Shown: positions 1-8,990 of the stretch, one piece after another
How the letters are laid out: every line of letters starts with the position of its first letter
Numbering within the stretch: the stretch's first letter is position 1
NCBI RefSeq assembly: GCF_030403745.1
Contig: NZ_JAQMWP010000003.1
Location: forward strand, 372,001-436,000
Direction: 5' to 3'
Origin: Streptomyces sp. S.PB5
Lineage (GTDB): Bacteria > Actinomycetota > Actinomycetes > Streptomycetales > Streptomycetaceae
Length of the DNA: 64,000 bases
Notes under the pieces: generated by a model
The model's input: only the letters and a program-made list of their open reading frames with translations
The model's database searches: none
What the model was told of the DNA's origin: nothing
Made by a program: the position numbers and the translations under genes

Positions 1-123
1 AGAAGGGCGACGAGGACGACCCCCCGGGGCGAGAAGCTCGCGAAGCTCCTCGTCTCGTCCGAGGTGAAGAAGTTCATCGAGGACGAGTACCAGGGCAGCG
101 TCCTGCCGGTCACCTCCGGCTGA
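1..123 (+). CDS. MetQ-like methionine-binding lipoprotein, C-terminal fragment (partial, apparent frameshift)
   Basis: Only the last 40 codons are inside the window. The end, with segments like KLLVSSEVKKFIEDEY and VLPVTSG, matches the C-terminus of NlpA/MetQ substrate-binding lipoproteins of methionine ABC importers. The reading frame that fits the family changes within bases 21-29: frame 3 reads KGDEDDP and frame 1 then reads RGEKLAKLL. A run of five C has one base too many for a continuous frame, so this is either a disrupted gene or a sequencing indel. The upstream part and the transporter's other subunits are off the window. Confidence 0.65.
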   Translation, partial: RRATRTTPRGEKLAKLLVSSEVKKFIEDEYQGSVLPVTSG

Positions 124-132
124 CGGCGCGTA

Positions 133-206
133 TACCGCGTATCGCCACGCGTTTACCGCGTATCGCCACGCACAGGGTCCACTCGCTCACCCCGGGTGGA
201 CCCTGT
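133..206. repeat. 18-bp direct repeat followed by a hairpin
   Basis: An 18-bp sequence at 133-150 is repeated exactly at 154-171 (21-bp period). It is followed by a perfect 10-bp inverted repeat (172-181 with 197-206, 15-nt loop). The hairpin has no T-run but lies just after the MetQ-like stop codon, so it probably terminates that transcript. The role of the direct repeat is unknown. Confidence 0.6.
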
Positions 207-297
207 AGTGCGGTTCAGTGCTTTCATGCTGCATGCTGGGCAGTTCAGCAGGAGTTCAGCGGTACTTGAAGGTTTTCCGAAGGTTACGGAGCGGCGC

Positions 298-936
298 ATG
301 ACTAGCACCTTCCCCAACATCTCCATCAGCACGGAGCGGTTGGTGCTGCGTCCCTTCGAGGAGTCCGACATCGAGTCGCTCACCGAGATGATGAACGACG
401 AACAGGTCGTCGCCTGGACGTCCGTGCCGCACCCCTACACCGAGGCCGACGGCCGCGCCTGGATCACCGAACTCGCCCCCGCCGAACGGGCCGAGGGCCG
501 CGGCATCGTCTTCGCCGTCACCGAGTTCCTGACCCAGCGGCTCGTCGGCATCGTCCACCTCAGGAACACCGACTGGAAGGTCCGCGCCAGCGAGATCGCC
601 TACGTCATAGCCCCGTGGGCGCGCGGCGAGGGCTACGCCTCCGAGGCGGCCTTCGTCACGGCCCGCTGGCTGTTCCAGGACCAGAAGTTCGAGCGCCTCG
701 AACTGCGCACGGCCGCCGACAACACCGCCTCCCAGCAGGTCGCCCAGAAGATCGGCTGTATCAGCGAGGGCGTCCTGCGGGGCGCCTGGATAGCCCGCGC
801 CCGGACCGAGGCGGGCGGCTGGACCGACGTACGCACCGACATCATCGTCTGGAGCCTGCTCCCCGAGGACCTCACCGGCGTCGACGACCAGTTGACCGGT
901 TCCGACGGGTTCACCTCGTTCGGCGACTGGAACTGA
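298..936 (+). CDS. GNAT family N-acetyltransferase (RimJ/RimL type)
   Basis: The 212-residue protein has the acetyl-CoA-binding fold of RimJ/RimL-like acetyltransferases. It opens with a typical beta strand (TERLVLRPFEESDIESL) and carries the pyrophosphate-binding loop as RGEGYA in motif A, followed by a helix and the D-N-x-A-S motif (ADNTASQQVAQKIG). The ATG at 298 is chosen because ACGGAG lies just upstream and because upstream in-frame codons would add about 34 unrelated residues. The substrate cannot be told; it could be a protein N-terminus or a small molecule. It stands alone between the MetQ-like fragment and the cobalamin genes. Confidence 0.88.
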   Translation: MTSTFPNISISTERLVLRPFEESDIESLTEMMNDEQVVAWTSVPHPYTEADGRAWITELAPAERAEGRGIVFAVTEFLTQRLVGIVHLRNTDWKVRASEIAYVIAPWARGEGYASEAAFVTARWLFQDQKFERLELRTAADNTASQQVAQKIGCISEGVLRGAWIARARTEAGGWTDVRTDIIVWSLLPEDLTGVDDQLTGSDGFTSFGDWN

Positions 937-1042
937 ACCAGGGGGCGGCCGAGGTACCGCTGCCGCGTTCGCCGGGTCGACCAGGTACCCTCACGGAGCC
1001 CGCCCCTGACGACCTGCGCGAACCCCCTGGAGACTGACGACG

Positions 1043-2254
1043 ATGGCCGACCGGGTGACGGTGATCGGCTGGGACGGCTCGCCGCTGACCGCCGCGGCAC
1101 GCTCCGCCCTCGGTGCCGCCACACTCGTGGCGGGCGCCGCCCACCATCTGGCGCTGCCCGAGGTACCCACCGGCGCCGAACGCATCCGCCTCGGCAGCGT
1201 CTCGCTCGCCGCCCGCCGGATCGCCGGCCATCGCGGCACGGCGGTGGTGCTCGCCGACGGCGATCCCGGCTTCTTCGGAGTGGTACGCACCCTGCGCGAC
1301 CCCGAGTTCGGCCTGGAGGTCGAGGTCGTCCCCGCCGTCTCCTCGGTCGCCGCCGCCTTCGCCCGCGCCGGCATGCCCTGGGACGACGCCCAAGTGGTCG
1401 TCGCACACCGTCGCACCCTGCGACGCGCGGTGAATGTGTGCCGCGCCCACACCAAGGTGGCCGTCCTCACCTCACCCGGCGCGGGCCCCGCCGAACTCGG
1501 CCTCCTGATGGAGGGCGTCCACCGCACCTTCGTCATCTGCGAGGAACTCGGCACCGAGCGCGAACAGGTCACGATCCTCACCTCCGACAAGGCCGCCGAC
1601 CACATCTGGCGCGACCCGAACGTCGTCATCGTCATCGGCGGACCGGTGACCGCAGGCGAGGGCGGCGGCTGGATCTCCGGCCGCGAACCCGCCGCCGGGC
1701 CCCGCGGCTGGGCCCTGCCCGCCGAGACCTACGACGGCCCGCTGGGCGAAGGTGAGACGGATCTGCTCCGGGCGGCCCAACTCGCCCGCCTGGGCCCCCG
1801 GATCGGCGACCTCGTGTGGGACATCGGCAGCGGCAGCGGCGCCTTCGCCGTCGAGGCCGCCCGGGCGGGCGCCGCCGTCATCGCCGTGGACCGGGACCTC
1901 ATCGCCTGCGGCCGCGCCGACGCCGCCGCCCGCCGCTTCGGCGTCCAGCTCCAGATCGTCCGCGGCACCGCCCCGCACGTCCTGGAGAACCTCCCCGAAC
2001 CGGACGTCGTCCGGGTCGGCGGCGGGGGAGCGGCCGTCGTCTCCGCGGTCGCCGACCGCCGCCCGCAGGGCATCGTCGCCCACGCCATGACGCGCGACGA
2101 GGCCGAACTCATCGGCCGCGACCTGACCGAACACGGCTACCGCGTCGAGTGCGCCCTCATCCAGTCCGTCGAACTCGACACACGGGCCTGGACGGAGACG
2201 GAGCGGAGCGTAGCGTTCCTGCTCAGCGGGGTTCTGCCGGACCGCTCAACGTGA
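1043..2254 (+). CDS. cobL: Precorrin-6Y C5,15-methyltransferase (decarboxylating), CbiE-CbiT fusion
   Basis: This 403-residue protein joins the two activities needed late in corrin-ring synthesis. Residues 1 to about 195 form a tetrapyrrole methylase domain (CbiE) starting VTVIGWDGSPL. Residues about 230-400 form a class I SAM methyltransferase (CbiT) with the nucleotide loop WDIGSGSGAFA and the acidic residue in IAVDRD. Together they methylate C5 and C15 and decarboxylate the acetate side chain of precorrin-6Y. The length is that of the usual CobL fusion. It lies just upstream of the bluB-cobT fusion, consistent with a cobalamin group. Confidence 0.93.
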   Translation: MADRVTVIGWDGSPLTAAARSALGAATLVAGAAHHLALPEVPTGAERIRLGSVSLAARRIAGHRGTAVVLADGDPGFFGVVRTLRDPEFGLEVEVVPAVSSVAAAFARAGMPWDDAQVVVAHRRTLRRAVNVCRAHTKVAVLTSPGAGPAELGLLMEGVHRTFVICEELGTEREQVTILTSDKAADHIWRDPNVVIVIGGPVTAGEGGGWISGREPAAGPRGWALPAETYDGPLGEGETDLLRAAQLARLGPRIGDLVWDIGSGSGAFAVEAARAGAAVIAVDRDLIACGRADAAARRFGVQLQIVRGTAPHVLENLPEPDVVRVGGGGAAVVSAVADRRPQGIVAHAMTRDEAELIGRDLTEHGYRVECALIQSVELDTRAWTETERSVAFLLSGVLPDRST

Positions 2255-2620
2255 CCCCATTTGTTGATCCCGTGATCCTGTTGTCGTACTGCGCGCGGTA
2301 GGCTGGCCGACTGTTGTACCGCACCGGTGGACCGGCCTTTCGTTCGTCAATGTCCGGAAAGCGCGCCCGTTTTGGGGTGGGTGTGGTACGGCAGAACCGG
2401 AGGACGCGCAACGTGGCGCAGTCCACAGCGGACCGACGCGGATCAAGCTGTCGCGACGGGGGAACGGCCGGGACAATGCCAGTTAATGGCTTTGTCGTCT
2501 TTCTCGGCGGGCCGTTCGTGCCGCTGGGCACGCACGCTCGTTCTTCACTGCGGGGGCGGTCGGTGCGCCGTCTCCGGTGAGCTGGCCGTAGAAGCACTAA
2601 CCGATGGGCGAGGGGTACGC
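2255..2620 (+). promoter_or_regulatory. Long untranslated leader upstream of the bluB-cobT fusion, with promoter-like site and AT-rich hairpin
   Basis: This 366-bp stretch has no convincing gene. A -10-like TAGGCT lies at 2299-2304 with only a weak -35 region, which would give a leader of roughly 310 nt. Inside the leader, 2472-2481 pairs with 2487-2496 (10-bp stem, one mismatch, loop gttaa). This hairpin is unusually AT-rich for the region and is followed by gtctttctc, so it looks attenuator-like. The conserved B12-box core GCCACTG of cobalamin riboswitches was looked for on both strands and not found. Confidence 0.35.
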
Positions 2621-5600
2621 ATGACCGACACCGGCCAGATCCCGGGCGAGGGACTGCCGGAGAACGCAGGCATGGTGGAACAGCCGGGCGTTCCCGCGCA
2701 CGGTGCGTACACCTACCTCTCCGAGACCACCGCCGAGGACGAAGACCTCCTGCTGCTGCCCGGCGCCCAGGGCGCATGGGGCAACGAGGTCGCCCCGCCC
2801 GCACCCGAGCCGGTCGTCGAGGCCGTCCACGAGCCCGGACCGCACGAGACCGCCGGCCGCGACAGCGGCTCGCACGACCTCAGCGCCGTCCGCCCGTCCC
2901 AGCCGCAGCGCGTGGCCCCGTCGGTGCCGATTCCTCCGGTGACGCCCCGCCGGCCCCTGCACCTCGGCCCGCCCACCCCCGACGCCTCCGCGAGCCCGGT
3001 CCGCTCCCTCGCCGACCGCGGCCCCGCGGGCGCGCCCGTCCGCCAGTCGGGCCCGCCGACGGTCGGCCCCGAATACCTCGACGTCCCGCAGCAGCTGCGG
3101 GAGATGTCCCCCCAGGGCGCCACGCCGTGGACCGCCCCCGCGTCGGTCGGCGCGGCGGCCCCGACTGCCGAAACGGTTGTCCCGGTGCCGGAACAGGCCC
3201 CGCAGCCGGTCGACGCGGCCCAGGCCGCGGTGGCCCGTCTGGTGACGGACGCGGTCACCGAGACCGCCGCACCGCAGCCCCAGGAGGCGGTGTACGCCGG
3301 ACAGGCCGCGGTGAGCGCGGACGGCGTTCCGGGTGCGGGTGCGGGTGCGGCGTACGACGCGAACGGCCAGGTGCCGGTCGCCGGGAGTGCGCCGGAGGCC
3401 GGGGGAGAGCCGGAGGCTGGGCAGGTTCCCGGCTCCGGAGTGGCTCCGATGGTCGGGGTCCCGGACGGCGGGGGTATCCCCGGAGTCGGGGAGGTTCCGG
3501 CGGACGGTGGGATTCCAGTGGCTGCGGTTCCTGGTCCTGAGGGTCTCCCCGGCGATGCGAACGTGCTGGGGTCCGAAGGCGTCCCCGGAGCCGTGCATGT
3601 CCCTGGGGCCGACGGCGCCCCGGCAGGTGCGGGCGTCTCAGTGTCCGAAGGCGCCCCGGGTGACGCGAGTGCACCGGAGTTCGCGCTGCCCCAGGAGACC
3701 GAGGCCGCGTATGTGCCCGACGCGAGCGGCATCCCGGTCGCCGCGCAGGAGCCGGACGGCGGCCTGGTCCCGGCGGACGTGAACGCACCGGCGCCGGCGG
3801 CCGGAGAGGTTCCGGACGCCGGTGACGGTTCGGCAGTTCTGCCCGCCCCGGAAGGCGGGGAAGCTCCCGCTGCCGGCCCGCTCGGCGACGCCGGGCAGAC
3901 GCCTGGTCACGTGTCCGACGGTGAGGCAGGGTTGTCCGCCGGCGCGCTGCCGGGCACCGACGCGGAACAGGCGGCGGTTCCCGTAGCCGGCGTCGATGCA
4001 GGCCAGGCGGCGGACGGACTTCCGCTTGCCGATGCGGCGCCCGGCCCCGACACACCTCAGGCCACCGACCTCGCGCCCGGCCTCGACACACTCCAGGCCA
4101 CCGCTGCGGCACCCGGTGCCGAGGCAGGACAGAACCCCGGCGTCGCCTCGCCCGCAGAGGCCACGCAGATTCCGGGGACCGTGGAAGCCGGCACCGACCA
4201 GGCTCCGAGCCCCGAGGCGGTCGGCACCGACCAGGTCCCGGGCGCCGTGGAGGTGGTCGGCGGCGACCAGATCCCCGGGCTTGTGGAAGCCGACGCCACT
4301 GACCAGGTTCCGGGCCCCGAGGCCGTCGCCCCCGATCAGATCGCGAGCCCCGAGGCGACCGGCGCCGACCAGGCCGTCGGCGCCCTTGACGTCGTAGACG
4401 CCGGACAGACCCCCGGCATCGCAAACGTGGCCGATGGCACCCCGCTTCCGGAAGCCGCGCCGGTTCCCGAGGCGCCGCTCGCGCCGGAGGCCGCCGAGCC
4501 GCAGGCGGTCGCGGTACCGGAGGCTCCCGCCCCCGAGGCCGACCAGGTCACCGAGCCCGCCGCCGTGGCCGTCACCGACGCCACCGACCCCCAGGTCGTA
4601 CCGGCACCCGAGTTCCAGGCCCCCGGCACCGAGCTCGACCAGGCCGCGACGCCCGCCGCCGTCGTAACCGAAGAAGCCGCACCCAACCCCGCGCAGCTCG
4701 TAGACGCAGCCGTCCCCGCAGCCCACCCCGGGCAGGCCCCGGACGCGGCCGCCCCCGCACCCTCACCCGCCGACCCCACTGCGCTCACGCCCGACTCGGC
4801 CCCCGAAACCGCGCCGCCCGCCCCGGAGATCCTCGAAGCCGTGCCGCCGTTCCCCGAGTCCGCCGACGCGGAGCAGCCGCAGCCGCCTCACCTCGCGGAC
4901 GCCGAGGGCACTGCCGTCGTACAGCCGGAGGCGTCCGCCCCCGCTGCCATCGCCGAGCGGTCGGCGCAGCCGGAGGGCACGCCCGTGGACCCGACTCAGG
5001 AGCAGACCGAGCAGCCGGCCCTCGTGGACGCGGCCGCCGCCCCCGACGCCACGGCCCAGCCCCTCGTCGCCGAACCCGCGGGCCCCCAGGTCCTGTTCGT
5101 CGACCAGGACCGGCCGGGCGCGGAGGCCACCGCCGTGCCGCAGCCCCTGGGACAGTTCGTCCCGGTGGAGGGCACGGTCCCGACGACCCCGCACCTCGCC
5201 CCGACCCCGCCCCAGCCGCTGGTCCTCCCGGCGCAGGAGCAGCCCGCCGTCCCGGGCCCTCGCGACGGCGACGGCGACCCCGAACTCGTACAGCACGCCG
5301 ACGACCTGGACACCCGGGCCGCGGATCAGGAAGAGAGCACGGCCCCCGTGGAAGAAGTACGTCAGTCCACCGGCCCGGCCGCGCCCGCCTACGACGACGC
5401 CGAGCGCGAGGCCGTTCTCAAGGTCATGCGCGAACGCCGGGACATCCGCAACGGCTTCCGCAGCGACCCCATCCCGCACGAGGTGCTGCTCCGCGTCCTG
5501 GAGGCGGCCCACACCGCGCCCTCCGTGGGCCACTCCCAGCCGTGGGACTTCGTCGTCATCCGTTCCGCCGACACCCGGCGCACGATGCACGAACTGGCCA

Positions 5601-7105
5601 TGCGCCAGCGTGACGCGTACGCGAAGTCCCTCCCCAAGGGCCGGGCGAAGCAGTTCAAGGAACTGAAGATCGAGGCCATCCTCGACACCCCGGTGAACAT
5701 CGTCGTCACCGCCGACCCGACCCGCGGCGGCCGCCACACCCTCGGCCGGCACACCCAGCCGCAGATGGCCCCGTACTCCTCCGCGCTCGCCGTCGAGAAC
5801 CTCTGGCTCGCCGCCCGCGCCGAGGGCCTCGGCGTCGGCTGGGTCAGCTTCTTCGACGAGCGTGAGATGGTCCGCGCGCTGGGCCTCCCCGAGCACCTCG
5901 AAGTCGTCGCCTACCTCTGCGTCGGCTACGTCGATGAGTTCCCGGACGAGCCCGAGCTGCTGCAGGCCGGCTGGTCCAAGCGCCGCCCGCTGTCGTGGGT
6001 CGTCCACGAGGAGACGTACGGCCGTCGCGCGCTGCCCGGTGAGGAGCCGCACGACCTGCTCGCCGAGACCGTCGCCCAGATCCGCCCGCTGGACGCCAAG
6101 GCGCTCGGCGAGGCCTGGGAACGCCAGAAGCGCATGACCAAGCCGGCCGGTGCCCTCGGCATGCTGGAGATCATCTCCGCCCAGCTGTCGGGCCTGTCCC
6201 GGCAGTGCCCGCCGCCGATCCCGGAGCCCGCGGCGGTCGCCATCTTCGCGGGCGACCACGGCGTCCACGCCCAGGGCGTCACCCCCTGGCCCCAGGAGGT
6301 GACGGCCCAGATGGTCGCCAACTTCCTCGGCGGCGGAGCGGTCTGCAACGCGTTCGCGGGCCAGGTGGGCGCGGAGGTCTGTGTGGTGGACGTCGGCGTC
6401 GCCGCCGACCTTCCGGCCACCCCCGGCCTCCTGCCCCGCAAGGTCCGCGCGGGCACGTCCGACATGACGACCGGCCCCGCGATGACCCGCGAGGAGGCCC
6501 AGCAGGCCATCGAGGTCGGCATCGAGACGGCCCGCGACCTGGTGGCGGCGGGCAACAAGGCCCTGCTGACGGGCGAGATGGGCATCGCGAACACGACCGC
6601 CTCGGCAGCCCTGATCTCGGTCTTCACGGACACGGACCCGGCCGAGGTGACGGGCCGGGGCACCGGCATCAACGACGAGACCCTCGCCCGCAAGACCGAG
6701 GTCGTCCGCCGCGCCATCGAGGTCCACCAGCCCGACCCGGCGGACCCCATCGGCGTACTGGCCGCGATCGGCGGCTTCGAGCACGCGGCGATGGTCGGCC
6801 TCCTGCTGGGCGGTGCCTCCTTGCGCACCCCGGTGATCCTGGACGGCGTCAGCGCCGGCGCCGCAGCCCTGGTCGCCCGCGCCATCGCCCCCGAGGTCCT
6901 GGCCGCCTGCATCGCAGGCCACCGCAGCGCGGAACCCGGCCACGTAGCCGCCCTGAACAAGCTAGGCCTGCGCCCCTTGGTCGACCTCGACCTCCGCCTG
7001 GGCGAGGGCACGGGCGCCCTGCTCGCCCTCCCGCTCGTCCAGAGCACGGCCCGGGCGATGCACGAGGTGGCGACGTTCGACTCCGCGGGTGTAACTGAGA
7101 AGTAG
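2621..7105 (+). CDS. cobT: BluB-CobT fusion (DMB synthase plus nicotinate-nucleotide--DMB phosphoribosyltransferase) with giant low-complexity N-terminus
   Basis: The 1494-residue protein has three parts. Residues 1 to about 920 are an Ala/Pro/Gly/Val/Asp/Glu-rich low-complexity region full of imperfect (V/I)PG and DQ(V/I)PG units; between Arg206 and Arg780 there is no Lys or Arg. Residues about 925-1140 are a BluB-type nitroreductase domain (RRDIRNGF near 940, GVGWVSFF near 1075), the enzyme that cuts FMNH2 to 5,6-dimethylbenzimidazole. Residues about 1145-1494 are CobT, with the catalytic Glu in LGEGTGA near 1462, which turns that base into alpha-ribazole phosphate. The ATG at 2621 follows GGCGAGGGG; the upstream open frame lacks coding character. 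Fusion would place lower-ligand synthesis and activation on one chain. The role of the N-terminal part is unknown. Confidence 0.92.
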   Translation: MTDTGQIPGEGLPENAGMVEQPGVPAHGAYTYLSETTAEDEDLLLLPGAQGAWGNEVAPPAPEPVVEAVHEPGPHETAGRDSGSHDLSAVRPSQPQRVAPSVPIPPVTPRRPLHLGPPTPDASASPVRSLADRGPAGAPVRQSGPPTVGPEYLDVPQQLREMSPQGATPWTAPASVGAAAPTAETVVPVPEQAPQPVDAAQAAVARLVTDAVTETAAPQPQEAVYAGQAAVSADGVPGAGAGAAYDANGQVPVAGSAPEAGGEPEAGQVPGSGVAPMVGVPDGGGIPGVGEVPADGGIPVAAVPGPEGLPGDANVLGSEGVPGAVHVPGADGAPAGAGVSVSEGAPGDASAPEFALPQETEAAYVPDASGIPVAAQEPDGGLVPADVNAPAPAAGEVPDAGDGSAVLPAPEGGEAPAAGPLGDAGQTPGHVSDGEAGLSAGALPGTDAEQAAVPVAGVDAGQAADGLPLADAAPGPDTPQATDLAPGLDTLQATAAAPGAEAGQNPGVASPAEATQIPGTVEAGTDQAPSPEAVGTDQVPGAVEVVGGDQIPGLVEADATDQVPGPEAVAPDQIASPEATGADQAVGALDVVDAGQTPGIANVADGTPLPEAAPVPEAPLAPEAAEPQAVAVPEAPAPEADQVTEPAAVAVTDATDPQVVPAPEFQAPGTELDQAATPAAVVTEEAAPNPAQLVDAAVPAAHPGQAPDAAAPAPSPADPTALTPDSAPETAPPAPEILEAVPPFPESADAEQPQPPHLADAEGTAVVQPEASAPAAIAERSAQPEGTPVDPTQEQTEQPALVDAAAAPDATAQPLVAEPAGPQVLFVDQDRPGAEATAVPQPLGQFVPVEGTVPTTPHLAPTPPQPLVLPAQEQPAVPGPRDGDGDPELVQHADDLDTRAADQEESTAPVEEVRQSTGPAAPAYDDAEREAVLKVMRERRDIRNGFRSDPIPHEVLLRVLEAAHTAPSVGHSQPWDFVVIRSADTRRTMHELAMRQRDAYAKSLPKGRAKQFKELKIEAILDTPVNIVVTADPTRGGRHTLGRHTQPQMAPYSSALAVENLWLAARAEGLGVGWVSFFDEREMVRALGLPEHLEVVAYLCVGYVDEFPDEPELLQAGWSKRRPLSWVVHEETYGRRALPGEEPHDLLAETVAQIRPLDAKALGEAWERQKRMTKPAGALGMLEIISAQLSGLSRQCPPPIPEPAAVAIFAGDHGVHAQGVTPWPQEVTAQMVANFLGGGAVCNAFAGQVGAEVCVVDVGVAADLPATPGLLPRKVRAGTSDMTTGPAMTREEAQQAIEVGIETARDLVAAGNKALLTGEMGIANTTASAALISVFTDTDPAEVTGRGTGINDETLARKTEVVRRAIEVHQPDPADPIGVLAAIGGFEHAAMVGLLLGGASLRTPVILDGVSAGAAALVARAIAPEVLAACIAGHRSAEPGHVAALNKLGLRPLVDLDLRLGEGTGALLALPLVQSTARAMHEVATFDSAGVTEK

Positions 7106-7727
7106 GGCACAAAGAGGTGCCCAGCACGGCGACCCGGCCACGCGGCGCGTCTCCGTCCGCCCAACACTCTCTGGGTCTGCGGGTCCGGCGTCGGCAGGTC
7201 CATGGGTCTGCGGGTCCGACATCTCCGGATCCCTGGGTCTGCGGATCTGTCGTGCGCGGGTCCCGGGCCCGAGGGGCCGACGTTCGTGAGTCCCTGAGAC
7301 CGGGGGTGTGGTCCGGGGGGTCGCCGTCCGCGGGTCCTTGGGTCTGGGGATCTGTCGTCCGTGGGGCTGTGGCCCGGGGCCCGTCGCGCGCGGGTCCCTG
7401 GGGCCTGGGTCCGTCACCCGCGGGTCCTTGGGGCTGCGGATCTGTCGTCGGCGAGTCCCTGGGCTCGAGGGCCCGTCGTCCACACGTCCACGGGGCCGCA
7501 GGTCCACGGGTCCACAGGGCCAACGTCCGTGGGTCCACGTCCGCAGGTCCGCCACCGGCAGGTCCGTGGGCAGTCGTTCCGCAGGGCGGAACGGGTGGGC
7601 ACGGACCCACGCACCAGCACCCGGCACGCCCTGCCCAGCCACCGGACACCGAAGCCGCCCCACCCAGCCGCCCAGTAAAATCCGCACGTCAGGGCCCCCG
7701 CCAAGCCCCCAGAGGAGCCGCACCCTC
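7106..7727. repeat. Intergenic region with imperfect ~30-bp tandem repeats (minisatellite-like)
   Basis: The 622 bp between the bluB-cobT fusion and cobA carry a degenerate tandem repeat. The unit is about 30 bp, of the form ggtccYtgggNctgcggatctgtcgtc, and its gtcc core recurs at about 7198, 7229, 7260, 7290, 7335, 7365, 7395, 7425, 7455 and 7486. Shorter units around ggtccacggg follow to about 7560. Because 30 is a multiple of 3, several frames on both strands stay open, including one in frame with cobA. None has a ribosome-binding site with family-like sequence, so I treat the region as noncoding. The last 40 bp hold the cobA ribosome-binding site. Confidence 0.75.
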
Positions 7728-8960
7728 ATGGCCGAAAACCCCGCCTACCCCGTAGGCCTCCGCCTCACCGGCCGCAAGGTCGTCGTCCTCGGCGGCGGCC
7801 AGGTTGCCCAGCGCCGCCTCCCGGCCCTGATCGCAGCGGGCGCGGACGTCCTCCTCGTATCGCCGGAGGCGACGCCCTCGGTCGAGGCGATGGCGGACGC
7901 GGGCGAGATCACCTGGCAGCGGCGGCCGTACGCCGACGGCGACCTCGCCGACGCCTGGTACGCCCTGATCGCCACCAGCGACCACGACGCCAACACCGCG
8001 GCCTCCACCGAAGCGGAGCGGTACCGCGTGTGGTGCGTCCGCTCCGACGACGCCGACCAGGCGACCGCCTGGACCCCGGCCACCGGCCACAGCGAGGGCG
8101 TCACCGTCGCCGTACTCACCACGAACGCCAAGGGCCGTGACCCCCGCCACACCGCGGCCATCCGCGACGCGGTCGTCGAGGGCCTCCGCGACGGCACCCT
8201 CGTCGCCCCCCACCACCGCACCCGCACCCCCGGCGTCGCCCTCGTCGGCGGCGGCCCCGGCGACCCGGACCTCATCACGGTCCGCGGCCGCCGTCTCCTC
8301 GCCGAGGCCGACGTCGTCATCGCCGACCGCCTCGGCCCCCGCGACCTCCTCGCCGAACTCCCGCCGCACGTCGAGGTGATCGACGCGGCGAAGATCCCGT
8401 ACGGCCGTTTCATGGCCCAGGAGGCCATCAACAACGCGCTCATCGAACATGCCAAGCAGGGCAAGTCCGTCGTACGGCTCAAGGGCGGCGACCCCTACGT
8501 CTTCGGCCGCGGCATGGAGGAACTGCACGCCCTCGCCGAGGCCGGCATCCCCTGCACCGTCGTGCCCGGTATCTCCAGCTCGATCTCGGTCCCGGGCGCG
8601 GCCGGCATCCCGGTCACCCACCGCGGTGTCGCACACGAGTTCACGGTGGTCAGCGGCCATGTCGCCCCTGACGACGAGCGCTCGCTGGTCGACTGGCCCT
8701 CACTCGCCAAGCTCACCGGCACCCTCGTCATCCTGATGGGCGTCGACAAGATCGGAAAGATCGCCGAGACCCTCGTCGCGCACGGCAAGTCCCCTGACAC
8801 CCCCGTCGCCCTGGTCCAGGAGGGCACGACGGCAGCGCAGCGCCGCGTCGACGCGACGCTGGAGACGGTCGCCGAAGTCGTCCAGGCCCAGGAGGTCAAG
8901 CCGCCGGCGGTCATCGTCATCGGCGCGGTGGTGAACGTAGGCCCGGAGACCCCTCAGTAA
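7728..8960 (+). CDS. cobA: Uroporphyrinogen-III C-methyltransferase with precorrin-2 dehydrogenase-like domain
   Basis: The 410-residue protein is a CysG-like fusion. Residues 1 to about 160 have the NAD-binding start VVVLGGGQVAQRR of siroheme synthase/precorrin-2 dehydrogenase. Residues about 170-405 are the SAM-dependent uroporphyrinogen-III methylase, with VGGGPGDPDLIT and VVRLKGGDPYVFGRG. It makes precorrin-2 from uroporphyrinogen III, the branch point to siroheme and cobalamin, and may also oxidise it to sirohydrochlorin. The ATG at 7728 has GAGGAG about 10 nt upstream. A longer open frame through the tandem repeat is rejected because the family starts here. The cobalamin neighbours upstream support the role. 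Confidence 0.94.
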   Translation: MAENPAYPVGLRLTGRKVVVLGGGQVAQRRLPALIAAGADVLLVSPEATPSVEAMADAGEITWQRRPYADGDLADAWYALIATSDHDANTAASTEAERYRVWCVRSDDADQATAWTPATGHSEGVTVAVLTTNAKGRDPRHTAAIRDAVVEGLRDGTLVAPHHRTRTPGVALVGGGPGDPDLITVRGRRLLAEADVVIADRLGPRDLLAELPPHVEVIDAAKIPYGRFMAQEAINNALIEHAKQGKSVVRLKGGDPYVFGRGMEELHALAEAGIPCTVVPGISSSISVPGAAGIPVTHRGVAHEFTVVSGHVAPDDERSLVDWPSLAKLTGTLVILMGVDKIGKIAETLVAHGKSPDTPVALVQEGTTAAQRRVDATLETVAEVVQAQEVKPPAVIVIGAVVNVGPETPQ

Positions 8961-8990
8961 CCCCGGGTAACACCAACTCGTACCCAGCCG

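Noticed and set aside
2327..2620. Longer N-terminus for the BluB-CobT protein
   Set aside because: The frame is open but shows no coding composition or ribosome-binding site, while the ATG at 2621 has GGCGAGGGG upstream.
2255..2620. Cobalamin riboswitch
   Set aside because: The conserved B12-box core and the surrounding conserved blocks were not found on either strand.
4763..6943. 726-codon open frame on the minus strand
   Set aside because: It is a high-GC shadow of the BluB-CobT gene; the plus-strand protein has clear family motifs.
7197..7490. CRISPR array
   Set aside because: The repeats are imperfect and contiguous with no unique spacers, and there are no cas genes.
7117..7755. Open frames on both strands through the 30-bp repeat
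   Set aside because: They come from the repeat period being a multiple of 3; no ribosome-binding site or conserved motif supports translation.
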